DNA of 64,000 nucleotides from Arbacia lixula (Eukaryota > Echinodermata > Echinoidea > Arbacioida > Arbaciidae), in contig OZ022577.1 of NCBI GenBank assembly GCA_963669155.1, forward strand, positions 7,501,788-7,565,787, given 5' to 3'. The position numbers were made by a program, and so were the translations under genes. Below, in pieces: positions 36,501-45,433 of the stretch. The first letter of the stretch is position 1, and each line of letters opens with the position of its first letter. Below the pieces are notes generated by a model. The model made no database searches. It was not told where the DNA came from and saw only the letters and a program-made list of their open reading frames with translations.

Positions 36501-38075
36501 ACCTGCTTAGCAACCGTTCCCATGAACTCCATGAAGTCGCTCTGGGCAGACATCACCCGGTCAAGCTTGATCTGCGGTATGCTGTGTTCAGAAGGATAGC
36601 AAGAACAATGATAAGGCATTGCTGCTCATTAGAATTAAACAGCAACGCCTGCTGTCCGACACATCGCACAGTGACAAGGGCAAAACGTTTATGAATGTGG
36701 TCGCTACATTTCAAACCTTAACAAAGATAGTTTTTCACTTTTCCTGAAAAAGTTCATGAAGCTTTGACTGTGAGATTTCATACACTTTATCATTAGTATA
36801 TACTGCTGATTTCTGCGGAGTTTCAGGACTTTTGCAAATAGGGTATCCTGTCTTGAACCTACTCATTCCCATAGGCAAGCAACTGAGTTTCTGGGGTTAT
36901 GGGACTATAAGTGCTTGGTGCTGAGAGGATTAATAGCAAAGTACTGGACAATAAGTGTAGTAGTGATAGTAAAAATACAGTCAAACCTATAGAGAATGAC
37001 CTCTCAAGGGAAACAAGTGGCAAGTGGTTTTCTTAAAGATTGGACCAAACAATAAAAGACAGAACTACTGACGTTTAATACAATGTGGTTTAAAAGATCT
37101 TTTTTGCTTATAAATTACAGCAGGTAAATGTGTTCATGAACATTCATAAAATCAACTGGAATATTTCCAATTAGTTTCAGTTGAAAAGCGAAGTGCTTTC
37201 CTGTCGAAACCATTTTGATCAACTGGAAATCGGATCTTACTGATTCCAGTTGGATTTCCAATTAAGTTTGGTTGGCTAAAATTTTGGAACGTAAATGGAG
37301 ATTTTGGCCAACTGGTTTCTAACTGGAACCATTTGGCCACTGGAAACATATGACAACAGGTTTCCAACAGATTTTCCAGAACCACTGTTTCAATCCTACT
37401 GATTAAGTTCACTTGGAGTTTATGAAGTATGAAATATAGGTATACTCCATTCATCATAATTTAATATGAATCATTCAATTTCTGTTTTGAATAAACAGAT
37501 TAAAATTTGGAGTGCAGCGCAGTGAGTTGCTCTAAAACATTCAGACAATATAAATATTGGACTTACCAGAATTCTCCCTCTGTACATCTGGTAAATTTGG
37601 ACACTGCGATCTTCTTCCATGGTCTGGACGATTTGGAAAAAAGTGTGCTACGGCTATTGTTTCCCAAGCTAGGGATCCCATGCTCTTTAGATGGCAGAGT
37701 ACCTTTTTTCGTCACAGAGTCCACCCATTTCTCATGCACCTTCATGAATTGGAATGGATAAGAATTTACATTATCATTTCAGATCAATTTAATTTTTATC
37801 TCACAAAAACACCTGTACACAAGACAAAGACACCTAGTGCAATGCACATTTTGGATTTGCATGCTAACAGTATCAGCATGAAAACGACTGCATGAGCCAG
37901 TTTTTCTGACTGTATTCTCATATCATTTCTTATGATGAAATGAATATTGAAAGGGGAAATAATGACTTACCACTGCCATGAAGCTATTTTGGCTCAGGGT
38001 CTGTTGGATCTGGTTGGGACCCAGCTTCAAGTCTCCAGCTACCTCCTGCAGTTCCTCCTCACTCTCTCCCATCAT
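15550..38075 (-). CDS. WDR81: WD repeat-containing protein 81 (BEACH-WD40), complete, 25 coding exons
   Basis: Coding exons in gene order: 37971-38075, 37567-37739, 36422-36581, 34795-36051, 33765-34103, 33424-33602, 32522-32684, 31637-31815, 29897-31362, 29216-29358, 28215-28334, 27472-27715, 25981-26190, 25065-25185, 22317-22456, 21965-22012, 21226-21442, 20792-20859, 20137-20196, 19507-19730, 18100-18289, 17395-17534, 16546-16642, 16100-16200, 15550-15678. All junctions are GT-AG and all phases agree: 6,273 nt, 2,090 residues (human WDR81 is about 1,940). Order: kinase-like segment (150-290), BEACH (about 350-565), acidic/Ser-rich middle (about 1000-1180), then WD40 repeats from about 1755 with blades such as KDKTVKIWSL and AHEGEILQ, ending SDNGSIFLLA. 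In vertebrates WDR81 acts with WDR91 on endosomes, lowering PI3-kinase activity to drive early-to-late conversion, and in aggregate autophagy. The first of two adjacent ATGs is taken as start. Several introns carry transposons. Confidence 0.93.
16899..17123 (+). CDS. Small unrecognised ORF in a WDR81 intron (74 aa)
   Basis: ATG at 16899 and stop at 17121. The product begins MIEGIDYLIADSKELL and contains FIRQLNDILCLAKLGHSC. Its amino-acid composition looks coding and more balanced than the surrounding AT-rich shadows. It lies antisense in the intron between WDR81 exons 22 and 23. I recognise no family; it could be a fragment of a mobile-element protein or chance. Confidence 0.2.
   Translation: MIEGIDYLIADSKELLRVIKESMLLPEGFKNNNPKPEAFIRQLNDILCLAKLGHSCTNRRCYTPFLYRENCKKD
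17878..18075. repeat. Purine-rich (GA)n-type low-complexity tract
   Basis: GAGAGA/GGAGGA-rich sequence in the WDR81 intron next to exon 21. Its reverse translation gives a Ser/Leu-rich spurious ORF. Confidence 0.85.
18395..18679. mobile_element. HINE-like element, family B, copy 1
   Basis: Starts ACAAGGTGGTTTGTGAACCA with an internal AGTCTCGCCTGA and ends TTCAGGCGAGACA, so the subterminal motif is inverted at the end, as in family A. It contains GATGACCTTTGACC and ATCACAATTGATACAGAAAT, the latter being the uninterrupted version of the site occupied at 23039. WDR81 intron. Confidence 0.65.
18819..19279. mobile_element. TTAA-flanked element, family T1, copy 2
   Basis: TTAA followed by AGACAGGGTGGCCC at the left; GGGACACCTTTCCT followed by TTAA at the right. 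The interior matches 5823-6270 (ATGAAATCTCA.., GTGAAAACTATCCTT). In a WDR81 intron. Confidence 0.65.
21609..21823. mobile_element. MITE M1, diverged copy in WDR81 intron
   Basis: Shares GTAATGTATTCACAACTTTCC, TTCA(A/G)TTTCAATG and AGTTGTTACT with 1867-2093. Both TIRs are eroded. Confidence 0.6.
22694..24622. mobile_element. HINE-like element, family B, copy 2, interrupted by a family A element
   Basis: Starts ACAAGGTGGTTTGCGAACAA and ends TCAAGCGAGACA. It holds two 175-bp tandem units (GACCCCTAGATGACCTTTGA at about 766 and 941 past 22000). The second unit is split at 23039/24502 by family A copy 2. Confidence 0.75.
23039..24502 (-). mobile_element. HINE/pearl-like element, family A, copy 2 (nested)
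   Basis: Read on the minus strand it has the same architecture as copy 1: GTGGGCGAGACA/TGTCTCGCCCAC subterminal inverts, the CGTCCGTC short repeat (24411-24455), and about seven 157-bp units, the last ones near-identical and the ones near 23300 diverged. The distal end reads ACAAGGCATTAGCAATATTG. It is inserted in family B between WDR81 exons 14 and 15. Confidence 0.8.
25193..25292. repeat. G/A-rich low-complexity tract
   Basis: GGGAGGGA-type purine-rich tract immediately upstream (minus strand) of WDR81 exon 14; it supplies that acceptor's pyrimidine tract. Confidence 0.7.
26422..27114. mobile_element. TTAA-flanked non-autonomous element, approx. 690 bp
   Basis: TTAACTCTTTGCCCGC at the left and its imperfect inverse GCGGGCTAAGAGTTAA at the right. 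No transposase. Distinct from family T1. In the WDR81 intron between exons 12 and 13. Confidence 0.6.
29641..29886. repeat. Interspersed repeat R1, copy 1, ending near the exon-9 donor of WDR81
   Basis: Shares GTGGTGT(C/A)ATCATA.CC, GATCAC(T/C)GCTGCTTGCTC and GTTGTCT with 43788-44040. No ends defined. Confidence 0.55.
29897..31362 (-). CDS. WDR81: WDR81 coding exon 9: central region with acidic linker
   Basis: The 1,466-nt exon encodes about residues 852-1340. The first half (IPFPRYFPSLYGFL ... NIEGRDLLLPYIRNLF ... AVYAALSLFSKYSAHLGPK) is helical and aligns with the conserved WDR81 middle. The second half is a long Glu/Asp/Ser-rich stretch (DDGEGDEVVDEASEE ... SLTKDQDPF) that is poorly conserved in the family. 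It ends in a conserved helix (VASESIMWLVHRIGPALTV). An interspersed repeat shared with 43788-44040 lies directly outside its donor. Confidence 0.9.
31846..32150. repeat. (AATG)n microsatellite
   Basis: Imperfect GAAT/GAGT tetranucleotide array of about 300 bp in a WDR81 intron. Confidence 0.9.
34795..36051 (-). CDS. WDR81: WDR81 coding exon 4: kinase-like segment plus BEACH domain
   Basis: Single 1,257-nt exon encoding residues 147-565. The first part (NVYLLQPYHEHTVHDV ... MLQAVAHCHSRGVTCGNISLADFVI) has the order of a protein-kinase hinge, helix E and catalytic loop, but the catalytic Asp is replaced (CHSRGVTCGN). BEACH follows: QISNYDYLMTLNRLANR, PNHHPIMPWVMDF, FRLNKGDKQLDFTY-type (here YRLNKGDKQLDFTY), [40 protein letters not shown] and LHRWIDLTFGCK. 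The last is the conserved BEACH helix that ends the domain. Confidence 0.93.
36722..36854. mobile_element. TTAA family T1, inverted fragment
   Basis: AAGATAGTTTTTCACTTTTC and GTGAGATTTCATACACTT are the inverse of T1 interiors. The end reads GGGTATCCTGTCTTGAA; the other end is missing. Confidence 0.5.
37150..37420. repeat. Region rich in CCAGTTGGAA / AACTGGTTTCC motifs
   Basis: TTTCCA(A/G)TTGG and its inverse recur about ten times in 270 bp of the first WDR81 coding intron, without a clean period. Origin unknown. Confidence 0.45.
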
Positions 38076-38110
38076 GTCTCCCTCTGCTTATCAATGATCT
38101 CAAGTGTGAG
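38076..38110 (-). promoter_or_regulatory. WDR81 5' UTR in first coding exon
   Basis: The ATG-bearing exon is preceded by an acceptor (ccctgtctctccccatcag) ending at 38111. An upstream non-coding leader exon is therefore expected. A candidate donor (TTGCG|GTGAGTT, minus strand) lies at 39361-39367, with the leader at 39368 and above; transcription would start around 39.4 kb. Confidence 0.5.
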
Positions 38111-38793
38111 CTGATGGGGAGAGACAGGGAAAGCTAGTTAAAGGCGGTCAATACAGCACTCATCAAGATAAAAACCCATGGTTAAAAAAGATTTCTTGGC
38201 ACAAAAAGGTGATTTGCATACATTGTTGTGTACCTTCTTTCATTAAACATTCTTTTTTTAAGTGTGTTTGCGAAGAAAGTTTGCACATCACTGTCATGTT
38301 AATGTTCATGTTCATGTTTAGCAGTTAATAAATAATAATTGTTACTTTGTTTTAGAATGCAAAGTAAAAGCCGCCGCCAATTAAGAGCAGCCAAGAGTGG
38401 CCACGAGTGCCTGTATGGTGGCAATATTTAAGTCAAGAGCAGCAGAAGACACCAGGACTCGGAGACAGACGACACATGGTAGCCCTCTGCATGACTGTTC
38501 AATGGTTGCTTAGTTCATAAATCAGTATTTTAAAAGAACTTCGCATACAACAGTAAACCTGTAAGCTTCTGCATGGAGGTACCTAACAATAGCTATGATC
38601 CCAACTCAGAGTCAAGGTGCTTTTGGCAGCATTTAGTATTAAAGGCCCTCCTTACCTTTTATAGAGAAAAAAATTTAAATCACATCAGGAAAACTAACTG
38701 AACATGAAATTGTGAGTCTAAACAAGAATCATAGATCTTATTTCAAAATACTAATTCATTGATCTACATCTATATATACTGTCTAAGTATAGT

Positions 38794-38949
38794 TAGACCG
38801 AAAATTCAGTCTCTGTAGGACGTTGGATCCGCTGAGATTGTATCTGGCTCCTCTGAACGGGGGTAAGTCCAAGAATGTAAATTTCAATTAAAGAATGCCC
38901 CGAATGAGACGGTTATTCCTGTCTATACAGAGACTGATTTTTCGGTCTA
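38794..38949. mobile_element. Small MITE, TIR TAGACCGAAAATTCAGTCTC
   Basis: The left end TAGACCGAAAATTCAGTCTC and right end GAGACTGATTTTTCGGTCTA are inverted repeats of about 24 bp with one or two mismatches. 156 bp in total, upstream of WDR81. Confidence 0.7.
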
Positions 38950-39367
38950 GATCTACTCAAGACAGTCAGTCTACTGTAAAACTTAAATTAAATGTCTTCT
39001 TTAATAAAAGCAACATGACCTCTATCATGACCATTGTGAAGTCAATTTATTTACAAAGATGAATTTTAAACTGACATTTCACTTTTGATTAAGACATGGC
39101 TCTGAATGATGGCTATGAAATTGAGAGCTAACATTGGCCACTGCATTGGAGTTGATGGATAGGTCAAGCCCGTCAGGACGGCAGCACCACGAAGCTGCAG
39201 TCAAGAGCGCAACCGCTAACTGATCACCCCCGAGCCCAGCCCGTGCCAGGCTCGCCGCCTTGCGGCTGGCCCGCTTGCAGTTGTGACGAGCGAGCGATTA
39301 TCAGCAGGTCAGCTGACTAAAATAGAACAAACGTAACAAGACATAAGAACAGCTAGGTTAAACTCAC

Positions 39368-40291
39368 CGCAAATTCGGTCCCTCAATCAACCTGGCCCTA
39401 AGCCTTAACAGTTATTAGCCTGCAATGAAACACAAAACCTGTTTAAGACATTATAATGTTGACAAAAAACATCGAAATTCAGATAATCGTGAAAAGGGGC
39501 CGTGTCGACTTGTTTATAGCGGAAGTGAGGTGTATTGCCTGCAGTTGCATATATTTGCATTAAGTGGTACGCACAAACTCGCCCAAAGTATATTCAGTCT
39601 GTGGTGTTGCATGACTTATATATTCAACGCAGTACAATTTTAATTGATGTATTGAAAGGATGAAATATCCCGAAAGAAGCGCAAACTTTGACGCTGAGGA
39701 ACTGAACATTTTCAGATCTTCATCAAAGCGAGCGAACAGCCTGTTGTGGCCAAGTGGTCAGATCATTCAGACATATGCAAGTTTTTCATTATTAGTTTCC
39801 TTTCCAACAAGACATACAGTGTATTTTTTTTAACTGCATACTGTCGTAGCTCTGTTTTATCATTTTTGAACATTTTTATTTTTTTTTCTTGATTTCCATT
39901 CCGTGATTTTGATTTTAAAAAAGCATGCCCTTAGAAACGTATATTACTAGACTGTACTATGTGAATGAGTTGTTTGAAATGCTGTGTCGAGTTTTTAAAA
40001 GCTACATTCGCGTTGGTAGAGTCGTGATAACTAATGATAATTTACATATCCCACTTTGATACTTAAAATCCTTCATAATTAAAGATGTACATTATTTTTA
40101 TAACTGAGTCTAATTTATTTAGATACCTGAAAATATAACATATAACCTCATAGCAAGAAATGTGAGTTTTAATCAAGGAATATGGTAAAATACAAGGTCT
40201 GTATTTTCACTAACTATGATACAAGTGCGCACTCTTTCCGCACAGTATTTATACTCGTTCGCGTACAGCATATAATGGTCGTGCGGGTGTC
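39368..40291. other. Likely WDR81 promoter side and intergenic sequence
   Basis: No recognisable gene. Carries the candidate WDR81 leader exon at its left edge. AATAAA on the minus strand at 40114-40119 could serve the exon at 40292. Confidence 0.35.
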
Positions 40292-40567
40292 TCAGTCGCC
40301 ACTGTCCCTGTGATTGACCGCTAGAGTGTAGGCAATAAAGCTCCTCGTGGTCTCGGTCCTGTGGCCCCTACTGTAGGTGTAACCAAGCCTGTCTGCTACC
40401 CATCTCCTGTGCAAGTTCTCCCGATGCTCAGCGCTCGGTTGCAGAGCTCTAGTCCCCAGCGTTAGAGGGTTCCAAACCGGGTGTATTCCGTGGATAGGCT
40501 TCATCTCTCTGTAGTACCAGGTCATCTGATTCTGGGGGGAGGTCCTGTCTTTCGTGAAGTCATCGTT
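40292..40567 (-). CDS. Probable terminal coding exon of an unrecognised gene
   Basis: On the minus strand an acceptor-like ctctgtttttggtcgtgccag precedes 92 open codons. They begin NDDFTKDRTSPQNQMTWYYR and contain HPVWNPLTLGTRALQPS and HRRWVADRLGYTYSRGHR; the exon ends in TGA (40292-40294). AATAAA follows about 175 nt downstream. The segment is clearly more GC-rich than its surroundings, with protein-like composition (Trp, Arg, His-rich). The short basic/aromatic style recalls small axonemal proteins, but I do not recognise it. No upstream exon could be found before BRMS1L, so it may also be a gene relic. Confidence 0.45.
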   Translation of the reverse strand, partial: NDDFTKDRTSPQNQMTWYYREMKPIHGIHPVWNPLTLGTRALQPSAEHRENLHRRWVADRLGYTYSRGHRTETTRSFIAYTLAVNHRDSGD

Positions 40568-43500
40568 CTGGCACGACCAAAAACAGAGCCCCACGCGTAG
40601 TGGGGTTCATCTTTTGCCAAATCTAGTTTTGAAATATTACTTGGAAAGTACTTGGAAAGCTCTGTTTTGCAAAATATATTGGAAAAATCGTTCCATTTTT
40701 TTCTCCCGTTAAATAATAGTTCAAATAGTTTAAATAAAATAGTTTAATAGCTATTTAACAAAAATGTATTAGAAAATCATTGCAAGTATTTGCTCTTCTG
40801 AAATGTAGAAATGTATGGCTATGTTTTGCAAAGTTTATTAGAAAATCATTTCAATATTTTCTCCTCTGAAATCATTTTATTTATGGCTATGGTTTGCAAA
40901 ATGTAATGAAAAAATGGCTGCCTTCACTAACGATCCGCAATTCCAGCTTCTCTCGGACCAAGATATTGAGGAATAAACCAAAATTAATGGAAACACTTCA
41001 AAAAGTTATGATGGCATGTTGAGTCTACATGAACTGTGTTCACATCAAAATTTAGGACTTCTTCTAAGTGTTGCACCTTTCATGTAAAAAGTTGGAAAAG
41101 ACGCATCATAGAAACTAGTATTTTTCTGTTGCTGTTGGTGTTTAGATAAGCTGTCCGTGGATCAGCCATTTGATTTTTTTCGTAGTGTAATGAAAACTCT
41201 TGTAATGTGTGAGATGTACTAAAATCTTCAACGTATCAATTCTCAGTAGACCTAAGTGTAATAACCTTTGAATTTCGACCTGTCTTATTAAACAAATAAT
41301 GTACAGTTTTAATGTTCGTGACGTTGAGGCGGTGCAGCCCCAACGCATTCGCAACTGTGCATTATTTGTATAATATTATATTGTTAATTTGTATATTACG
41401 CACGCACACACACACAAATTCACTCTAGGTGCAGCGATTTTACGAAAGCTAAGTTCCTGGCTGACAATCTTTCCCGTAACACATTCACCACCACCGCCGC
41501 CGTCAGCATTATTAACATCATGTTTCTGTCACAATTTCTTTTATTCCTTTTCAAGTGAGATTTTGCAGTCTTCTAAATATTGTTTGTCCTTCTGTTATGC
41601 ATGCAAAAAATAAAATAAAAAGAACACCGAAATGTGCTGGGAGGATAACTCTACAAACACAAACCTAATTGTGTAATGAATTATGTTGAAGACAACTTTA
41701 CAAGTTTGGACATTAATTCTGATTCGCTCTCTAGTTTTGAAATTATGTTACGAGTTTGACACGTTGACAGGCAGGTATGAGTCTGTTAGCGTAGTACTGA
41801 TCCACAACTTGATCTCACAATTTCATGTCAATTTTTTGTCTGCATGTGAATATTAAAGCCTTGATCCGAGGGAATTCATGCTTTTGTGCTGGTTTTCCTG
41901 TAACCAAATGTTTGTTTCATTCTCTCTCTCTCTTTTCTCCATCTCTCTCTGTTCCTCTATTTCTCTCCCTTGATTTCTCGATGCCCCCCCCCCCCTCTCT
42001 CTCTCTCTCTCTCACACACTAACACACCCTCTTACAGTTCTCGCTGATAGTGCCTTGTTGCGATTGTTGGGATCCAATGGTGGTATTCCAAAATTCCTTG
42101 TAAGTTTGTCCTTAAATCTTCAAATTAGGTGCCTAGGTGATGAAGGCAAATTTGTCTTACGGTGTTCCTGATGCAAGTTAACAATGCTTAACCACTCCTA
42201 GCCAACGGACGTGTTTCAGTCATGAAGGGTCAATCAGTCTCGGAAATCTCATCAAGACCTAGGGACTTGAGAGGAAAGCTGCAACAATTTGGGAAGACAA
42301 CTTAGGAGAAAACACAGACTTTGGATAATTTCTTGGAAATTTCTGAATACCACCAGAATATTATGTTTCTTGAACATCTTTTTGTTCAGTTCACTCAAAT
42401 GATATAATCATATACTTTGTTTTTTTAGCAGAAAGGAACATCCCCCTCCCCAGCCTCCACTTTCATATCATTCTAATGAGTTTCCAAAATCATCTAATAC
42501 CACACTTCACAATATTAATAATGTATACATTTTCATGTTTATTTTGAAAATACAATCCTGAAGTACTCTCACAACTCACACTATCACAGGTTTTAAGAGT
42601 TATTAAATTGCATGGTTTTACTGCAAATACAGTTCAAAGGCATTTCATGTCACTACTCCTGGGCAAACCTTACTCAAATCCGCCCCCCCCCCCCTGACCC
42701 CCTAGAAAAAGTACATTATAACTGAATGCATCCTGACAGATAAATACATACACAGCTTCTCTTTAATACTTTGCATACATTTCTTTATATCCAAACAATA
42801 AGAGTGTGTAATGAGGTCAGATAAAATCATCGTCTATCTCCACGTGGTGATGCATTTTAGAACACATGCAAAACGTGGATGACTATAGTGGGAATTTTTT
42901 GTAACAAGATAATTCACTTTGATAGCACATTGCTTTGCACCGGAAAGGAAAATAAATAGATCAGTTCCAGTCTGAGCAAAAACAGAAATTAAGTTTACAG
43001 TTTCTCAGCAACTAAAGGGGCTTGTGAATTCTTGTGGCAAGGACAAAAGGAATATACAGTGAAGAAGGCAAACAAAATTGCAAATGGATTGCTCCTTACC
43101 TCTATCATCTAAACCAGCTAATATGTGTGTATATATATTTAAAGAATCAAAAGGTGGGTCTTGTACTGAATTTTCAAATGTTTGAAAGTCAATGGGACTA
43201 TGGCCTTTTCACCAAAATCATTATTATTACTAAAGTATAGCTGAAACCTATGACATAAGCATGTTACGACCAGTATCTTTTTGATTAAAAAACCAAATGG
43301 TTATTGCCATTGCTTTTTTAAAAAATATTTCACCCTACTGAAGCTGATTACAGCAATTACATTTACAACATAATATTATAGCAAAATGAGCAAAATTGAT
43401 TTTTTCCTAAATACAATAGCATGAATGTCTTGTGATAGCTGACTACGATATCAGGCAGGAACAACGCAGCTGACGCTAACAAGCACCCATGCACTCAACA

Positions 43501-45433
43501 TTCAGATATAAATACATCATATACATATAGATCTTTACAAAATATTTTACACAACATACATATCAGGCATAGCAAGACGGTGCTTGCAAAGAAACAGCAA
43601 GGCTCGACTACCTGTTAGATGCAATCAATGTGAATAGTTTGAACTGAACATCTCTATTCTGTTTGCTCTTCCCACACTTGCTAATGCGTTTAATGCTACT
43701 TGGAAAGAATTAACATTGGTGGCAGCAATTCCTCATCAGATGCCATCATCATGAATTCACGATGTTAACATTGATCATGTCCACATGTATAGAGCACCAC
43801 AGTGGTGTAATCATATCCATTATTATGCAGGTTTTCTGGTTTTAAACAGCATACATTACTAAAGTGAGAGTTCCACCAGTCTGACATTGTCTAGGGGGAT
43901 AGTGTCAGGCACTCTGCGAGTGGCTGCTATAGATCACCGCTGCTTGCTCAACCCACTTAGCGTAGAGCTAGTTGTCTCAATGGCATGTTTATGTGATGTC
44001 ACACCTCAGTACTCTACACAAATTGAAATTGAGATGTTAAAAGATGCAGTGGAAATGTGCATTATCTTCCAATCCATCTAAATGTGATTTGATGCCATAT
44101 TCGGTCAAAAACTTGCAACAGATACCAGTTCTGGGCCTCTGGATATATGACTCCTATCTTTTCCACACACATTTTAATAATGTGACATTTACTGATTTTG
44201 TGTGTATGTAATTATCGTCACAATCCTACCATATTTTTACAATTGTGAATATACATTACTCAAATACCCTTGTTAACTGTATAGCATTGATATTTCAAAC
44301 TAGGTCAGATTCAATATAAGAAATCTTTAGTGTTTATATCACAAACTTCTTTGACATGCAGCACATGGGCACAAATTCCTGCATGATTATTGAACAATCT
44401 TGAAATTGTGTACAAGTTTCCGACCCTCTCAATTCACTATTTTACAGAATGGCTACAGTTTACATTCACAAATACATATGCAGTGTACCTTTTTTGACCA
44501 GCAAAGATAGTTTCTCAAATTGGAAGGCTCAAATGATTCAAATAATTCGTATAATACAGAACTACTAACAGAACATACCAACAGGGGACTCAGCAACCAA
44601 AATGATCAATAACATAATTTTCACGTATTGCCAGTCAGATGTGATGTAAGCTAAAATCTTCTAAAAAATTAGAATTACATGTACATGTAGCTATGGAATA
44701 GATGTTTTACACAATGCCTTCCAAAACTTATTGTGAGATGACCTTGTTTAATGTGGAACGCCCCAAGTTGTATATTTGTGTTTGCTTCCCTTTCTTCGAT
44801 TCAAGGGGAAAAATTATTTGCTATCATTCATTCAGTGATGATTGGCAGTCTGTCTGTTTAACCTGGTAACCTCTAGGTTTTAGCTTTTGCTCTTCTAACT
44901 TTACTTTAGGGAAACAAATCAGTTGTTTTGTTCATTCAGTGAAGATTAGCTGCCTGCCTGCAACCTCTCAGGAGCAATCCTTGAGGTACATAGCACACCA
45001 GCTCCATGTCTCCCTGCCCTCCATGCTTCTAACTCTGCTGCTGCACTGATGAGATGAGGTAAATAATGATGCTCGTTCCTGTGTCTCCTCCATCGAGACA
45101 CTGCCCTCCTCACTTGGAGAGCGACGATAAGACTCTTGAGACTTAAAAAGAGTTCAGTGACAGTCAAGACCTTGTGCATGCGACATCCAACAGAAAGTGG
45201 TACATGTAAATGAACTCTTCATGTATGTTCCATCAGGGCATGTCTGCACTGGTTACATACACCAGTCCCATAATTGCAGTAGGGAGTTTGGCAGAGGAGT
45301 TACATGGCAGCCTTGAGATGGTTACTCCATGATGGCTGTCACGATTACATGTAAAGTGCATTGCATATGGGCGGTGATGTTGATGCACAAGATCCACTGA
45401 GACCACTCGCATGATTGGTTGGTGATGCATGGA
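40568..45433. other. Intergenic region and BRMS1L 3' UTR
   Basis: No other convincing exon. Contains a (CT)n tract (about 41930-42015), a C run (42679-42692) and repeat R1 copy 2 (43788-44040). The BRMS1L 3' end is not located. Confidence 0.4.
43788..44040. repeat. Interspersed repeat R1, copy 2
   Basis: Counterpart of 29641-29886; see that entry for shared motifs. Confidence 0.55.

Noticed and set aside
40914..40976. Short + strand ORF beginning MAAFTNDPQFQLL after a good Kozak context
   Set aside because: Only 20 codons to a stop, no splice donor, no recognised homologue.
44946..45179. 77-codon Arg/Ala-rich ORF below BRMS1L
   Set aside because: Lies after the BRMS1L stop in the presumed 3' UTR and matches nothing known.
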